Source: Rhizobium sp. CSW-27 (GTDB lineage Bacteria; Pseudomonadota; Alphaproteobacteria; Rhizobiales; Rhizobiaceae). Taken from it: a stretch of DNA of 64,000 nucleotides. Location: NCBI RefSeq assembly GCF_018760785.1, contig NZ_JAHHZO010000009.1:173192-237191 (forward strand), given 5' to 3'. A model generated the notes under the pieces. It saw only the letters and a list, made by a program, of their open reading frames with translations. It was not told where the DNA came from and did not search any database. Shown piece after piece: positions 9,028-16,054 of this stretch (positions are counted from its first letter, which is position 1; each line of letters starts with the position of its first letter). The translations under genes and the position numbers were made by a program.

Positions 9028-9664
9028 TGGGTTCCCCCTCATCTCCTCCCGAAGCCGCTGCATCGATTGCCGGATCGCCTGCACCGTCGCCGGTGGAGCC
9101 TTGCGGGCCAGCGCCTGCCGTTCCGAGATTTCCAGAAGCTGAAGACGCAGAGACATTCGGGGTCACCTTTTCAGCGAGTTGCGCCATTTGCGCGGCAAAG
9201 GCCGCACGATCTTCCGCCATCTGGCGAAGCAACATTTCCTGATTGTGCCGTGCAGCACGTTCGATTTCGAGAATGCGCGGATCGCGCTCCTCCCGCTCCC
9301 AGAGGCGGGCATAGCTGGAGTAATCCGACGCCTCGACGCTGAAGGCCGTATTGTCGGAGGTATCCAGCCAGATCGAACCGCCGAGCGCCGCGAGGCAGAA
9401 CGACCCCCGGTAAAAGAATTCGATCTGATCGAAACCCGCCGCGACGTGCGCAAGGAAGATCGACCCGGCTTCATCATGCGACGTGACTTCGCCGGTTTCT
9501 TCATCGATCTGGACGGGCGTAATGTAGAGATTGACCGCCTGAGGCGCATTGACGCGCATCTTGATCAAGCGGGCCTGTTCGGCCTGCCCTTGCGGGTGCT
9601 GGAATGTCGCGTCAGTGCCCTCCGGCAGTTCCGCGAATGCCTGAATCATGTTGAGCTTCTGCAT
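9014..9664 (-). CDS. Putative microvirus accessory structural protein
   Basis: This 216-residue protein follows the capsid gene and precedes the endolysin. Residues 1-110 look like a compact beta-rich domain (VNLYITPVQIDEETGEV, IEFFYRGSFCLAALGG). Residues 120-170 form a charged helical stretch (ERAARHNQEMLLRQMAEDRAAFAAQMAQLAEKV). The C-terminal 45 residues are Ala/Gly/Ser-rich and disordered-looking. I do not recognise it as a named family. The position and the helix suggest a scaffold (VP3-like) or minor capsid role. It begins 38 bp after the VP1 stop. Confidence 0.6.
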   Translation of the reverse strand: MQKLNMIQAFAELPEGTDATFQHPQGQAEQARLIKMRVNAPQAVNLYITPVQIDEETGEVTSHDEAGSIFLAHVAAGFDQIEFFYRGSFCLAALGGSIWLDTSDNTAFSVEASDYSSYARLWEREERDPRILEIERAARHNQEMLLRQMAEDRAAFAAQMAQLAEKVTPNVSASSASGNLGTAGAGPQGSTGDGAGDPAIDAAASGGDEGEPNADA

Positions 9665-9702
9665 CTGATTTTTCCGTGAAAAGAGGACGGCCAGAAGGAG
9701 GA

Positions 9703-11373
9703 TTAAACCCCCTTCGTCAGCCTCGATTGATCGACCTGGGAGAGGACTTCGGCATACGCGTTATCGTTTTCGAGCAGACGCGTTCCGAATTGCGTGTTGC
9801 CTTCGATGATCGCCGTTCCCTGCAGCTGCACTTCACCGATATCCTGATTGGTGACGACGAAAGGCAGCGTGTTGAACGTCTCGGAAATCATGAAATCCGA
9901 GTTGTAAGCAGGGTTTGCCACCTCCACCGTCCAGAAGTGTTGCCGTTCTTCGTTGAACGTGTTGTCGGGCGCCGACTTGAACCACTTCCCGCCGATGCGG
10001 GTATTCGACATCTGCCATTTCCAGTTAAGGGGACGGTATCCGAACAGCCCGTTCGGGTCCGCATGGCTTGTGTCGATTTCGCCCTTGGACATGCGTTCGA
10101 CCTTCTGAGGGTCCAGATCATCCCGCATCGCATTGGGAAGCGTTGCCGGATCGGCAGTGAACAACAGCGGATCGCGCCCGCGCTCGAAAAGCTGTTCCGG
10201 CAGGATTTCGGCAACGATCATGACGATACCGCCCGTAGGCGTGCGCGGCAGCACCATATCGAGATCGCAGAAGGCCGAGCCGTTGACAACGGCATCGGTC
10301 AGGTTCGCGCCATCGGTCGCCCACCGCTTTTCGACGCCAGCAATCTCCGTCTTGTCGGCAATCAGAATTGGCTGTTTCCACATCTGATCAGGCACCGAAA
10401 CGCCCTGCATCAACAGGTCGATGATAAAGTTATCGGGGATGCCTTCGAATTGCGCCTTCAGGTTCGCATACCACTGTGTACGCTTGGCAAGCTCAATATT
10501 CGCGAGCGAAATCTTGACGCCAGCATTTGCCATACTGACAAAGATATCCGGCACGCTCACACCGCCCACGGTCTTAGACTTCGCCGCGAAAAACTCATTC
10601 GCATTCGCCGCGTTGAACGGCGCTCCCGGAGCATACGTGACAGCCGCACCAGTGCTATCACGCCCGGACACCGACGCCGTACCGAACGTTGTGTTCATTT
10701 TCAAAATACCTTGAACAGGGATATTTGCACTGGTGAAGCTCAGATCAACTGAACCCTCCATCGCGACATCATCCCAATCAGGGACAACATACTTGAACTG
10801 TTCATGCTGCCAGAAGGCGGGCGCAAGCGCCGTCGCGGTCATTGCCCGCTTCTTCGCCTGATACAGCGTTTCCGAGCGATTCCGCGCCCGGAAATTCCAG
10901 ATCAGGTTATAGGCCTCGATATAGGCCGTATTGATCACGTCGGTCGGCGCGGCATGAAAGCCAAGATACTTGTGAATTGCGATGGAGCCGACCGGCCCCG
11001 CCGTCATCGTGTTGAAGAACGGCGTGACGGTGGAGCCGTCAGCGATATTCTGTTTCATGTAAGCACGGTTGAATTCATCCATGCCGCCGTTGAAACGCTC
11101 GAAGGCGAGGAACGGCACGAAATAGGCCATGAACCGAACCTGAATGCCGTTCTTGATAACCTCGGCCGTTTCCATCAAATCCACCTTGCAATGGATCATG
11201 GAATTCCGCAGCTGATCTTCACGCAGCAGCGGAAACGCCGCAACCGGAACCATCTTGCCGGCAGGCATGGACGTTGCAACGATCTGATTGATCTGTCGCA
11301 CCGAGCGCGCGATGGAAATCGGTGTGGTATTCGTGCGCGCAATGTCGCGAATTTCGTTTGCACTCAGTCTCAT
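9703..11373 (-). CDS. Microvirus major capsid protein VP1
   Basis: This 556-residue protein forms the icosahedral shell. Its length and segments fit VP1: an N-terminal MPAGKMVPVAAFPLLREDQ with a following IQVRFMAYFVPFLAFERF, a mid-protein YIEAYNLIWNFRARNRS, and a C-terminal FGYRPLNWKWQMSNTRIGGKW. The residue stretch around 240-300, rich in Thr/Ala/Gly, is where capsid surface loops are inserted in this family. The ATG at 11373 overlaps the stop of the 41-codon gene upstream (ATGA), so translation of the two is coupled. Confidence 0.9.
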   Translation of the reverse strand: MRLSANEIRDIARTNTTPISIARSVRQINQIVATSMPAGKMVPVAAFPLLREDQLRNSMIHCKVDLMETAEVIKNGIQVRFMAYFVPFLAFERFNGGMDEFNRAYMKQNIADGSTVTPFFNTMTAGPVGSIAIHKYLGFHAAPTDVINTAYIEAYNLIWNFRARNRSETLYQAKKRAMTATALAPAFWQHEQFKYVVPDWDDVAMEGSVDLSFTSANIPVQGILKMNTTFGTASVSGRDSTGAAVTYAPGAPFNAANANEFFAAKSKTVGGVSVPDIFVSMANAGVKISLANIELAKRTQWYANLKAQFEGIPDNFIIDLLMQGVSVPDQMWKQPILIADKTEIAGVEKRWATDGANLTDAVVNGSAFCDLDMVLPRTPTGGIVMIVAEILPEQLFERGRDPLLFTADPATLPNAMRDDLDPQKVERMSKGEIDTSHADPNGLFGYRPLNWKWQMSNTRIGGKWFKSAPDNTFNEERQHFWTVEVANPAYNSDFMISETFNTLPFVVTNQDIGEVQLQGTAIIEGNTQFGTRLLENDNAYAEVLSQVDQSRLTKGV

Positions 11374-11495
11374 TTGCGCTTGCCCTTCTTCAGGGTCTGG
11401 ACCTTGCGCCAGACCTTCATTGATGCTTCTTTGAGTTTTTGCGCGCGCCGCTCACAACCAGAGCAGCGAACGCTTTTTTTGACGTCTGAGGACAT
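11370..11495 (-). CDS. 41-residue basic peptide with a Cys pair, J-like candidate
   Basis: Reading leftwards from the ATG at 11495 gives 41 codons and a TGA that overlaps the VP1 start. The peptide begins MSSDVKKSVRCSGCERR and ends in a Lys/Arg run (LKKGKRK). It is strongly basic and contains one CxxC pair. Small basic proteins encoded next to the capsid gene (J in phiX174) bind the packaged single-stranded genome; its position, charge and coupling fit that role. The CxxC pair is not a feature of J. The ribosome site is weak (AGG 7 bp before the ATG). The coding call rests mainly on the overlap and the charge. Confidence 0.7.
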   Translation of the reverse strand: MSSDVKKSVRCSGCERRAQKLKEASMKVWRKVQTLKKGKRK

Positions 11496-11504
11496 GGGGA
11501 ACCT

Positions 11505-11576
11505 ATGGTTACGATCTATCGAATCGGCTTTTTCTTCATCGTGATTGCGATCTTAGGGGGGGTTTTCATCGCCTAA
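11505..11576 (+). CDS. Possible 23-residue hydrophobic peptide opposite to the phage operon
   Basis: On the strand opposite to the main phage genes, an ATG at 11505 opens 23 codons ending in TAA. After MVTIYRIG the product is almost entirely Phe/Ile/Val/Leu/Gly/Ala, enough for one membrane helix. It sits in the 77-bp gap between VP2 and the 41-codon gene, where nothing else codes. GGGGA lies 4 bp before the ATG. No convincing promoter was found. It may be chance; listed because the composition is striking. Confidence 0.25.
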   Translation: MVTIYRIGFFFIVIAILGGVFIA

Positions 11577-12283
11577 GGACGCTGATACCGCCCCCACCTG
11601 CCCTGCCCTGCAGGAACACCCGCAGGGCGCTCCTTAGGTCCGGGAAAGGTCCAACTGTCCCACCAACTCGGAGCACGGGTAACGGCTTGCGCCCCTTCAG
11701 ACCTGACAATGCCGATAGTCGGCACAATCATCTGATCGAGATCAGGAAGCTCAGGATTGACCATCCGATGACGCTTGCCGTTATCATCGATAACGGTCAC
11801 GTACATCGGCATAGGCTTATCAAGCTTCAGGTGCTCAGGCATGGGAGGCCCGATGAACGCCCCATCATCCTTTTTTCCGAAGGATGAAACTTTGACGCCA
11901 GTCGTCTGAGATGCCGGGTACAACTGCCCCGGCATCGCTTTCGGCCCCTCTCTGAGTTGCCGAAGCTGATAGTCAACGAGCGCCGTATCCAACTGGCGTT
12001 TTTTTTGCTCCAGCGGATCAGTCTTCTTTTCGAAGGCTTCACCGAGCGCGCCGCCGAGAGAGGCAAGCGCGCCAGGTATCTGCGAAGCAGTCGGGCTTGT
12101 GGTGGTGGTGGTGGAAAAACCGGCAGAGCCACCATTGCGAAGAGCGGTCAGGGGATTGAAGCCAGCAGCGCTAGCATCCCGAACCATCCTATCATAGTCA
12201 ACATAGCTTGTGCTTGTCGTCGTGGTCTTCTTACTGCCGAAGAGACCACCGACAAGACTACCAATCGCCGAAAAGATGCTCAT
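11573..12283 (-). CDS. Microvirus DNA pilot protein VP2
   Basis: This 236-residue protein is the minor spike or pilot protein that takes the genome across the envelope. It opens with a hydrophobic Gly-rich helix (MSIFSAIGSLVGGLFG), then Thr/Ser-rich linker, then the family-typical DYDRMVRDASAAGFNPLTAL, a second Gly/Ala helix (GALASLGGALGEAF) and a charged coiled-coil-like stretch (PLEQKKRQLDTALVDYQLRQLREG). The start at 12283 overlaps the stop of the holin-like gene (ATGA). The frame remains open for 83 codons upstream, but that part overlaps the holin-like gene and is rejected. Confidence 0.88.
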   Translation of the reverse strand: MSIFSAIGSLVGGLFGSKKTTTTSTSYVDYDRMVRDASAAGFNPLTALRNGGSAGFSTTTTTSPTASQIPGALASLGGALGEAFEKKTDPLEQKKRQLDTALVDYQLRQLREGPKAMPGQLYPASQTTGVKVSSFGKKDDGAFIGPPMPEHLKLDKPMPMYVTVIDDNGKRHRMVNPELPDLDQMIVPTIGIVRSEGAQAVTRAPSWWDSWTFPGPKERPAGVPAGQGRWGRYQRP

Positions 12284-12543
12284 CGAGCCGACCCCGTCGG
12301 AGCGAGATCGTTGATAACCCGCATGGCAGCGCGGGTTTCCGCCTTGCGGCGGTCGATCAGTTCCCAGCAGACATTGAAAGCAATGACGCCAGCGCCGCCG
12401 ATCAAATCGGCAAACTGGCCGACAAGTTCTGCCGGAACTCCCTTCGCCGTCAGGTAACCTACAAGAGCAGACGAAGCAGCCCTTGCGAGAGGAGAGAGGA
12501 TCACAAGCAAAAGCTTGCGATCGATATTCCATTTCAATTTCAT
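12280..12543 (-). CDS. Holin-like membrane protein
   Basis: This 87-residue protein has a charged N-terminus (MKLKWNIDRK), a hydrophobic Ala/Leu-rich segment near residues 11-31, a second hydrophobic segment around residues 42-60 (VGQFADLIGGAGVIAFNVCWEL) and a polar tail. This matches small phage holins, which make membrane lesions that let the endolysin reach the wall. AGGGGG precedes the ATG at 12543. It is the first gene of the leftward phage operon. The holin call rests on size, topology and context only. Confidence 0.6.
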   Translation of the reverse strand: MKLKWNIDRKLLLVILSPLARAASSALVGYLTAKGVPAELVGQFADLIGGAGVIAFNVCWELIDRRKAETRAAMRVINDLAPTGSAR

Positions 12544-12599
12544 GCGAACCCCCTAATATTGGGATTTCGCGTTTAGGTTGCTGAAATCATCTTTTGTTC

Positions 12600-12627
12600 A
12601 CGATCCAGATGATGCCTTACGCCACAC
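12600..12627 (+). repeat. Right attachment-site candidate of the provirus
   Basis: The centre GATGCC at 12611-12616 followed by TTA repeats the 9-bp core of the left site 6132 bp away. The flanking arms (CAGAT left, TTACGCCACAC right) only weakly resemble XerC/XerD arms. If recombination is at the core, the phage circle would keep the good TTATG arm and the host site the good CCATAA arm. The 9-bp match could be chance, so the exact boundary is uncertain. Confidence 0.4.
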
Positions 12628-12630
12628 ACC

Positions 12631-12690
12631 TGTGTAGCGGCTATTTAGTAATGCGACAGTTGGGCCAGTTAGAGATGCGACAGCCTCGCC
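12631..12690. mobile_element. Possible IS21-type terminal remnant
   Basis: TGTGTAGCGG at 12631 begins a stretch with two near-copies of a 13-mer, AGTAATGCGACAG (12647-12659) and AGAGATGCGACAG (12671-12683), set 24 bp apart. IS21-family ends start with TGT and carry such spaced internal repeats. No transposase gene accompanies it, so it would be a broken end left beside the provirus. Recognised from pattern only. Confidence 0.3.
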
Positions 12691-12722
12691 TCTTGATGTA
12701 CTGGTCAATGCCAACGTCGGGT

Positions 12723-13238
12723 TCAATGCTGCCGCCCCTGTCTTTCATTCTCCTCCTTCTTTTCGTCGCGGCCAAGGTGATGTTCGAAGCGACGCAGCAA
12801 CCAGAGAACCAGCAGGGCGAAGACTGTCGAAAGGCCCGCCAGCTGCCAGAAACCAAGCCCAGCCGCCAGACCGATCGTTCCGGCCAGCCACATGCCGGCA
12901 CCGGTTGTCAGCCCGCGCACCTCGCCTCGTGAAAAGACGATGGTGCCGGCGGCCAGAAAAGCAACACCGCTGGTCAGGCTTTCGATCAGGCGCAGGGGAT
13001 CGATACGGGTCCGGTCGGAACTGAAGGTCTGCAGATGCGTCATCTCGACGGCGGCTATGGCCAGTGTTGCGGCGGAAAGGCAGATGAGAATATGGGTGCG
13101 GAAGCCGGCCGCGCGCTGGTGCCATTCACGCTCCAGCCCCACAATGGCACCGCAGATCAGGGCAAGGCCAAGGCGCAGGCCCATCACGCCAAGCGGAAGG
13201 TATGTGTCGCGGGATAATTCGTCGGCAATGGTTTCCAT
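12723..13238 (-). CDS. MgtC/SapB-family membrane protein
   Basis: This 171-residue inner-membrane protein has four to five hydrophobic segments. The family core is visible: LRLGLALICGAIVGLEREWHQRAAGFRTHILICLSA near residues 20-55 and SGVAFLAAGTIVF around 90. MgtC proteins are linked to growth in low magnesium and to virulence or stress adaptation; the molecular activity is unsettled. The C-terminal tail is charged (GRDEKKEENERQ). It stands alone, with the IS-like remnant and provirus beyond its 3' end. Confidence 0.85.
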   Translation of the reverse strand: METIADELSRDTYLPLGVMGLRLGLALICGAIVGLEREWHQRAAGFRTHILICLSAATLAIAAVEMTHLQTFSSDRTRIDPLRLIESLTSGVAFLAAGTIVFSRGEVRGLTTGAGMWLAGTIGLAAGLGFWQLAGLSTVFALLVLWLLRRFEHHLGRDEKKEENERQGRQH

Positions 13239-13581
13239 GCGGGGAAAACATGGCCAGCGTATGCCTTGTTCCCTCCGCGCGGTACGGCTGGTGCCGGGTG
13301 ACGTGCGATGTCATCGACCAGCCCCAACGGGGGCTCCACCCCCTGCCAGCGGTTCGCGCATTCCCTGAAACGGGCTTGCGCCCCTGGCCTGCTGCGCGGC
13401 CGAGCCGCAGCGTCGCGCCCAGTCTCTGCCGCGAGGGAGGTCTGGCCCGATCCCCTCCCCGCTCCCGGCGATGAAGGACCACGTCCCCACCGGCCCGGTC
13501 GGCATCTGTGTCGCTAACACATTGCGTCCGCGCGAGTTCCAGCGATCCGGCAAAACTTGGAAGGCTGCAGGCGAGGCGGCG
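13239..13581. other. GC-rich noncoding interval with dense short hairpins
   Basis: There is no supported gene in these 343 bp. The sequence is very GC-rich with many short self-complementary pieces, for example GGGG/CCCC around 13328-13341, GGGC/GCCC near 13374-13384 and CTGCG/CGCAG near 13391-13409. Reading frames in it are compositional. It could be a dispersed intergenic repeat of the rhizobial type or a structured RNA; no known RNA family was recognised. Confidence 0.4.
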
Positions 13582-14808
13582 TCAGGCCTCTTGCGGGCGC
13601 TCACCGGCGGCCGTTTCGGCGTCCGGCGCACCTTCGGGCCTGTTCTGCGCGGCAAGCATGTCGAGAATGATCCGGGCCGTGGTCGCCGCCCCGTCAAGGG
13701 AAAGCGAAACCGGCGGCACCGTGCCGGCCGGCTGCGCGGAGGCTATGGCTTTCGCCAGCGTCTCGCCGGACAGCGCCTTCTCCGGCACCACGCGGGCAAG
13801 CCCCAGGGCTTCGAGCTTCTCGGCCCGAACCGTCTGCTCCGTTTCGCCACCGGAGGCAAACGGCACCAGAACGCTGGCGCAGCGGGCCCGCAAGAGATCG
13901 CAGACCGTGTTGTAGCCGGCCTGGGATATAGACAGCTCGGCATTCATCAGCAGGCTCGGAAAATCCTTGCGGAAGCGCACCAAAACCGCTCCCTCGCCGG
14001 CACGCGCCGACAGTCGGTCGAAATGGTCGGCCGGCATGTTCGGGCCGGCAATCAGGCACCAGCTGCGCCGGTCGCCAAGCTGCTCGCGCGCATCGACGGC
14101 CGCTTCGATCAGGGCAGCGCCGACGGCACCGCCACCGGCAGAGACAACCACCTCGAAACGGTCCGCTGCAGGCTCTGGTGCATCGGGTGCCACGAGCCCG
14201 GTATAATGCACCTTGTCGGCAATCGCGGCGGCAAGCGGAAAGGTATCCTCCAGCCGTACGAACCGCTCGTCGCCATGCATCAGCACCCCGTCGAAATGCT
14301 GCATGACCAGTTCGGCCGTTTCCTGGTCGCGGCCCGGCTTGCGGTTCTGCTGCAGGATGTCGCGCACCGAGCTGAACAGCAGCGGCTTCGGCTGCCGCGC
14401 GCGGATCGCCTCCAGCAGCGGCAGCAGTTCGAAGCGCATCTGCCGGCGACCGAAGGGAAAGGCCTCGATCAGAACCGCATCCGGTGCTGCGGCGTGGAAA
14501 GCCTCCAGCAGCAGCGCGGTGCGCTTTGCTTCCAGCCTCTCGTCGACCTTGCGGCCATGCTCGTCCACCAGGCCGGAAAAGCCGGTGGTGGAGGACAGCA
14601 CGGCCGGCAGCTGGACATGATGCACATTCGGTCCGGGAAACCCCTCGATGGCATTGCCGCCGGTCACCAGCGTCACCTCAAGCCCCGCGGCGTGCAGGGC
14701 GGCGGCAATGCGGCTTGCACGCACCAGATGACCGATGCCGAGCAGGTGCTGGACATAGAAGAAGACGCGCTTGCGGACCTGCTGGCCGGAGAGGATGATG
14801 TCGGACAC
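13582..14808 (-). CDS. COG4671-type glycosyltransferase
   Basis: This 408-residue predicted glycosyltransferase has a GT-B fold. The N-terminal VFFYVQHLLGIGHLVRASRIAAAL and the C-terminal SISQAGYNTVCDLLRARCASVLVPFASGGETEQTVRAEKLEALGL match the MurG-like nucleotide-sugar binding half. It is the third gene of a leftward run (16055, 14811, 13582) with 2-5 bp gaps and is a paralog of the first. The group probably builds a surface glycan or glycolipid; the substrate is unknown. The C-terminal 25 residues are Ala/Glu/Pro-rich and look dispensable. Confidence 0.8.
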   Translation of the reverse strand: MSDIILSGQQVRKRVFFYVQHLLGIGHLVRASRIAAALHAAGLEVTLVTGGNAIEGFPGPNVHHVQLPAVLSSTTGFSGLVDEHGRKVDERLEAKRTALLLEAFHAAAPDAVLIEAFPFGRRQMRFELLPLLEAIRARQPKPLLFSSVRDILQQNRKPGRDQETAELVMQHFDGVLMHGDERFVRLEDTFPLAAAIADKVHYTGLVAPDAPEPAADRFEVVVSAGGGAVGAALIEAAVDAREQLGDRRSWCLIAGPNMPADHFDRLSARAGEGAVLVRFRKDFPSLLMNAELSISQAGYNTVCDLLRARCASVLVPFASGGETEQTVRAEKLEALGLARVVPEKALSGETLAKAIASAQPAGTVPPVSLSLDGAATTARIILDMLAAQNRPEGAPDAETAAGERPQEA

Positions 14809-14810
14809 GC

Positions 14811-16049
14811 TCAGTTTTCCCTGTTCCAGCTGGCGGTGAAGAGCCGTTCGAGATCGGCAATGCTGTTCTTGTGGTCGAATTCGGTGCGCACCTTGTGTTC
14901 GGCGCGCGCGGCAAGCTGCCGGCGCAGGTCCGGATCGCGGATCATCCGGGCGAGTGCTGCCGCCAGGGCATCCGGGTTTTCCGGCGCCACCAGCAGGCTG
15001 TTGTCGCCATCGGCAAACAGCTCGATAATACCGGAGACCGTGGTGGACACCACCGGCAGACCCTGGCTTGCCGCCTCCACCATCACGTTCGGCAGACCGT
15101 CGCGGTCCCCGTCGCCGGTGATGCGGCAGGCAAGCGTGAAGAGATCGCTGTCGCGGTAGTGCTGCAGCACATCGCGCTGGTCGAGCGCCCCTTTCCAGGT
15201 GATGCGCGCGCCAATGCCCAGCCGCTCCGCCTGCTCCTTCAACCGCGAAAGCTCGTCGCCGCCGCCGATATGCACGAAGTGCCAGGCCAGATCGGCGGGC
15301 AGGCGGGCCAGCGCCTCCAGCAGCACGTCATAGCCCTTCTTGGGCACCGCACGGCCGACGCTGAGAAGCCGGGCAGGATCGGCAGGATCGGAGCCGTCCC
15401 GCGGGCTGCGTGTGCCGGTGCAGGGCGGGAAGCGTTCCAGATCGAGACCGTGATAGCTCAGATGCACGTTGCGGCGCGCTCCGGACAGCCGCATCAGCTG
15501 ATCATAGCCGACGCGGGTGCAGGTCACCGCCCAGTCGGCATCGGCAAGCTTTTGCCTAAGCTCCCAGTCCGGCGAGGTCCAGATGTCCTTGGCATGGGCG
15601 GACACCGTCCAGGCAATGCCGTTCATCATGCTGGCATAGCGGGCAACCGAGGCTGGAGTATGGATGAAATGCACATGCAGCCAGCCCGCATCCTGCGGCC
15701 ATTCGGCCGCCAGCACGGCCGCCTGGCCGAAGCGGCGGAACCGGTTGCGCGACACATCGCGCGGCAGATCCCTGAGGAAGGCCTTCAATGCCCGCCCAAA
15801 ACCCGGAAGACGGCGAACCTTCGTCAGCGCCCGCAGCACCCGCAGCGGCTCCTCATGCAGGTATTCCGGCAGATACCAGACCGATGCGCGGATCTCGTCA
15901 TGCACCGGGTGGCGCTTCCTGTCGGTGGGGCGGCGCATCGCCACCAGTTCCAGCGTGAAACCGGCCCGCTCCAGACCCAGCAGTTCCTGGGCAATGAAGG
16001 TCTCCGACAGGCGGGGATATCCCTTGAGAAGGACCAGGATCTTTCTCAT
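14811..16049 (-). CDS. Glycosyltransferase family 4
   Basis: This 412-residue GT-B enzyme begins ILVLLKGYPRLSETFIAQEL, a common start for GT4 proteins. It has HVHFIHTPASVARYASMM, LLSVGRAVPKKGYDVLLEAL as the start of the nucleotide-sugar half, and the E-x7-E-like DGLPNVMVEAASQGLPVVST. It sits between two COG4671 paralogs with very short gaps, so all three are probably made together and act on one glycan. Donor and acceptor cannot be read from the sequence. Confidence 0.85.
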   Translation of the reverse strand: MRKILVLLKGYPRLSETFIAQELLGLERAGFTLELVAMRRPTDRKRHPVHDEIRASVWYLPEYLHEEPLRVLRALTKVRRLPGFGRALKAFLRDLPRDVSRNRFRRFGQAAVLAAEWPQDAGWLHVHFIHTPASVARYASMMNGIAWTVSAHAKDIWTSPDWELRQKLADADWAVTCTRVGYDQLMRLSGARRNVHLSYHGLDLERFPPCTGTRSPRDGSDPADPARLLSVGRAVPKKGYDVLLEALARLPADLAWHFVHIGGGDELSRLKEQAERLGIGARITWKGALDQRDVLQHYRDSDLFTLACRITGDGDRDGLPNVMVEAASQGLPVVSTTVSGIIELFADGDNSLLVAPENPDALAAALARMIRDPDLRRQLAARAEHKVRTEFDHKNSIADLERLFTASWNREN

Positions 16050-16054
16050 GCCCC

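Larger units (their letters stand above)
6468..12627 (-). mobile_element. Integrated microvirus (ssDNA phage provirus), about 6.1 kb
   Basis: Between hutC and the MgtC-like gene lies a block whose main genes all read leftwards and encode a Microviridae set: holin-like protein, pilot protein VP2, a small basic peptide, major capsid VP1, an accessory protein, M15 endolysin, HUH replication initiator and a basic overlapping protein. The distance between the two core repeats is 6132 bp, within the normal microvirus genome size. Base composition is visibly less GC-rich than in neighbouring host genes. There is no integrase gene, as expected for an element that borrows XerCD. Every reading frame appears intact, so it may be able to excise. 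An M15 lysis protein in a microvirus of an alphaproteobacterium resembles the Amoyvirinae-like group, but that placement was not tested. Confidence 0.88.

Noticed and set aside
11516..11569. 17-codon frame MKTPPKIAITMKKKPIR after VP2
   Set aside because: It is very short, has only a weak AGG before it, and shows no coupling with either neighbour.
12060..12130. Short repeats of GGTGGT/CCACCA in the VP2 gene, considered as a repeat array
   Set aside because: They encode the Thr-rich linker of VP2; no spacer-repeat structure exists.
12284..12532. 83-codon N-terminal extension of VP2
   Set aside because: It overlaps the holin-like gene in another frame, is Cys/Arg-rich and unlike any pilot protein; the ATGA start at 12283 is better.
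13311..13697. Overlapping frames on both strands between the MgtC-like gene and the glycosyltransferase
   Set aside because: Arg/Pro/Gly-rich translations without ribosome sites, both strands equally open; treated as noncoding.
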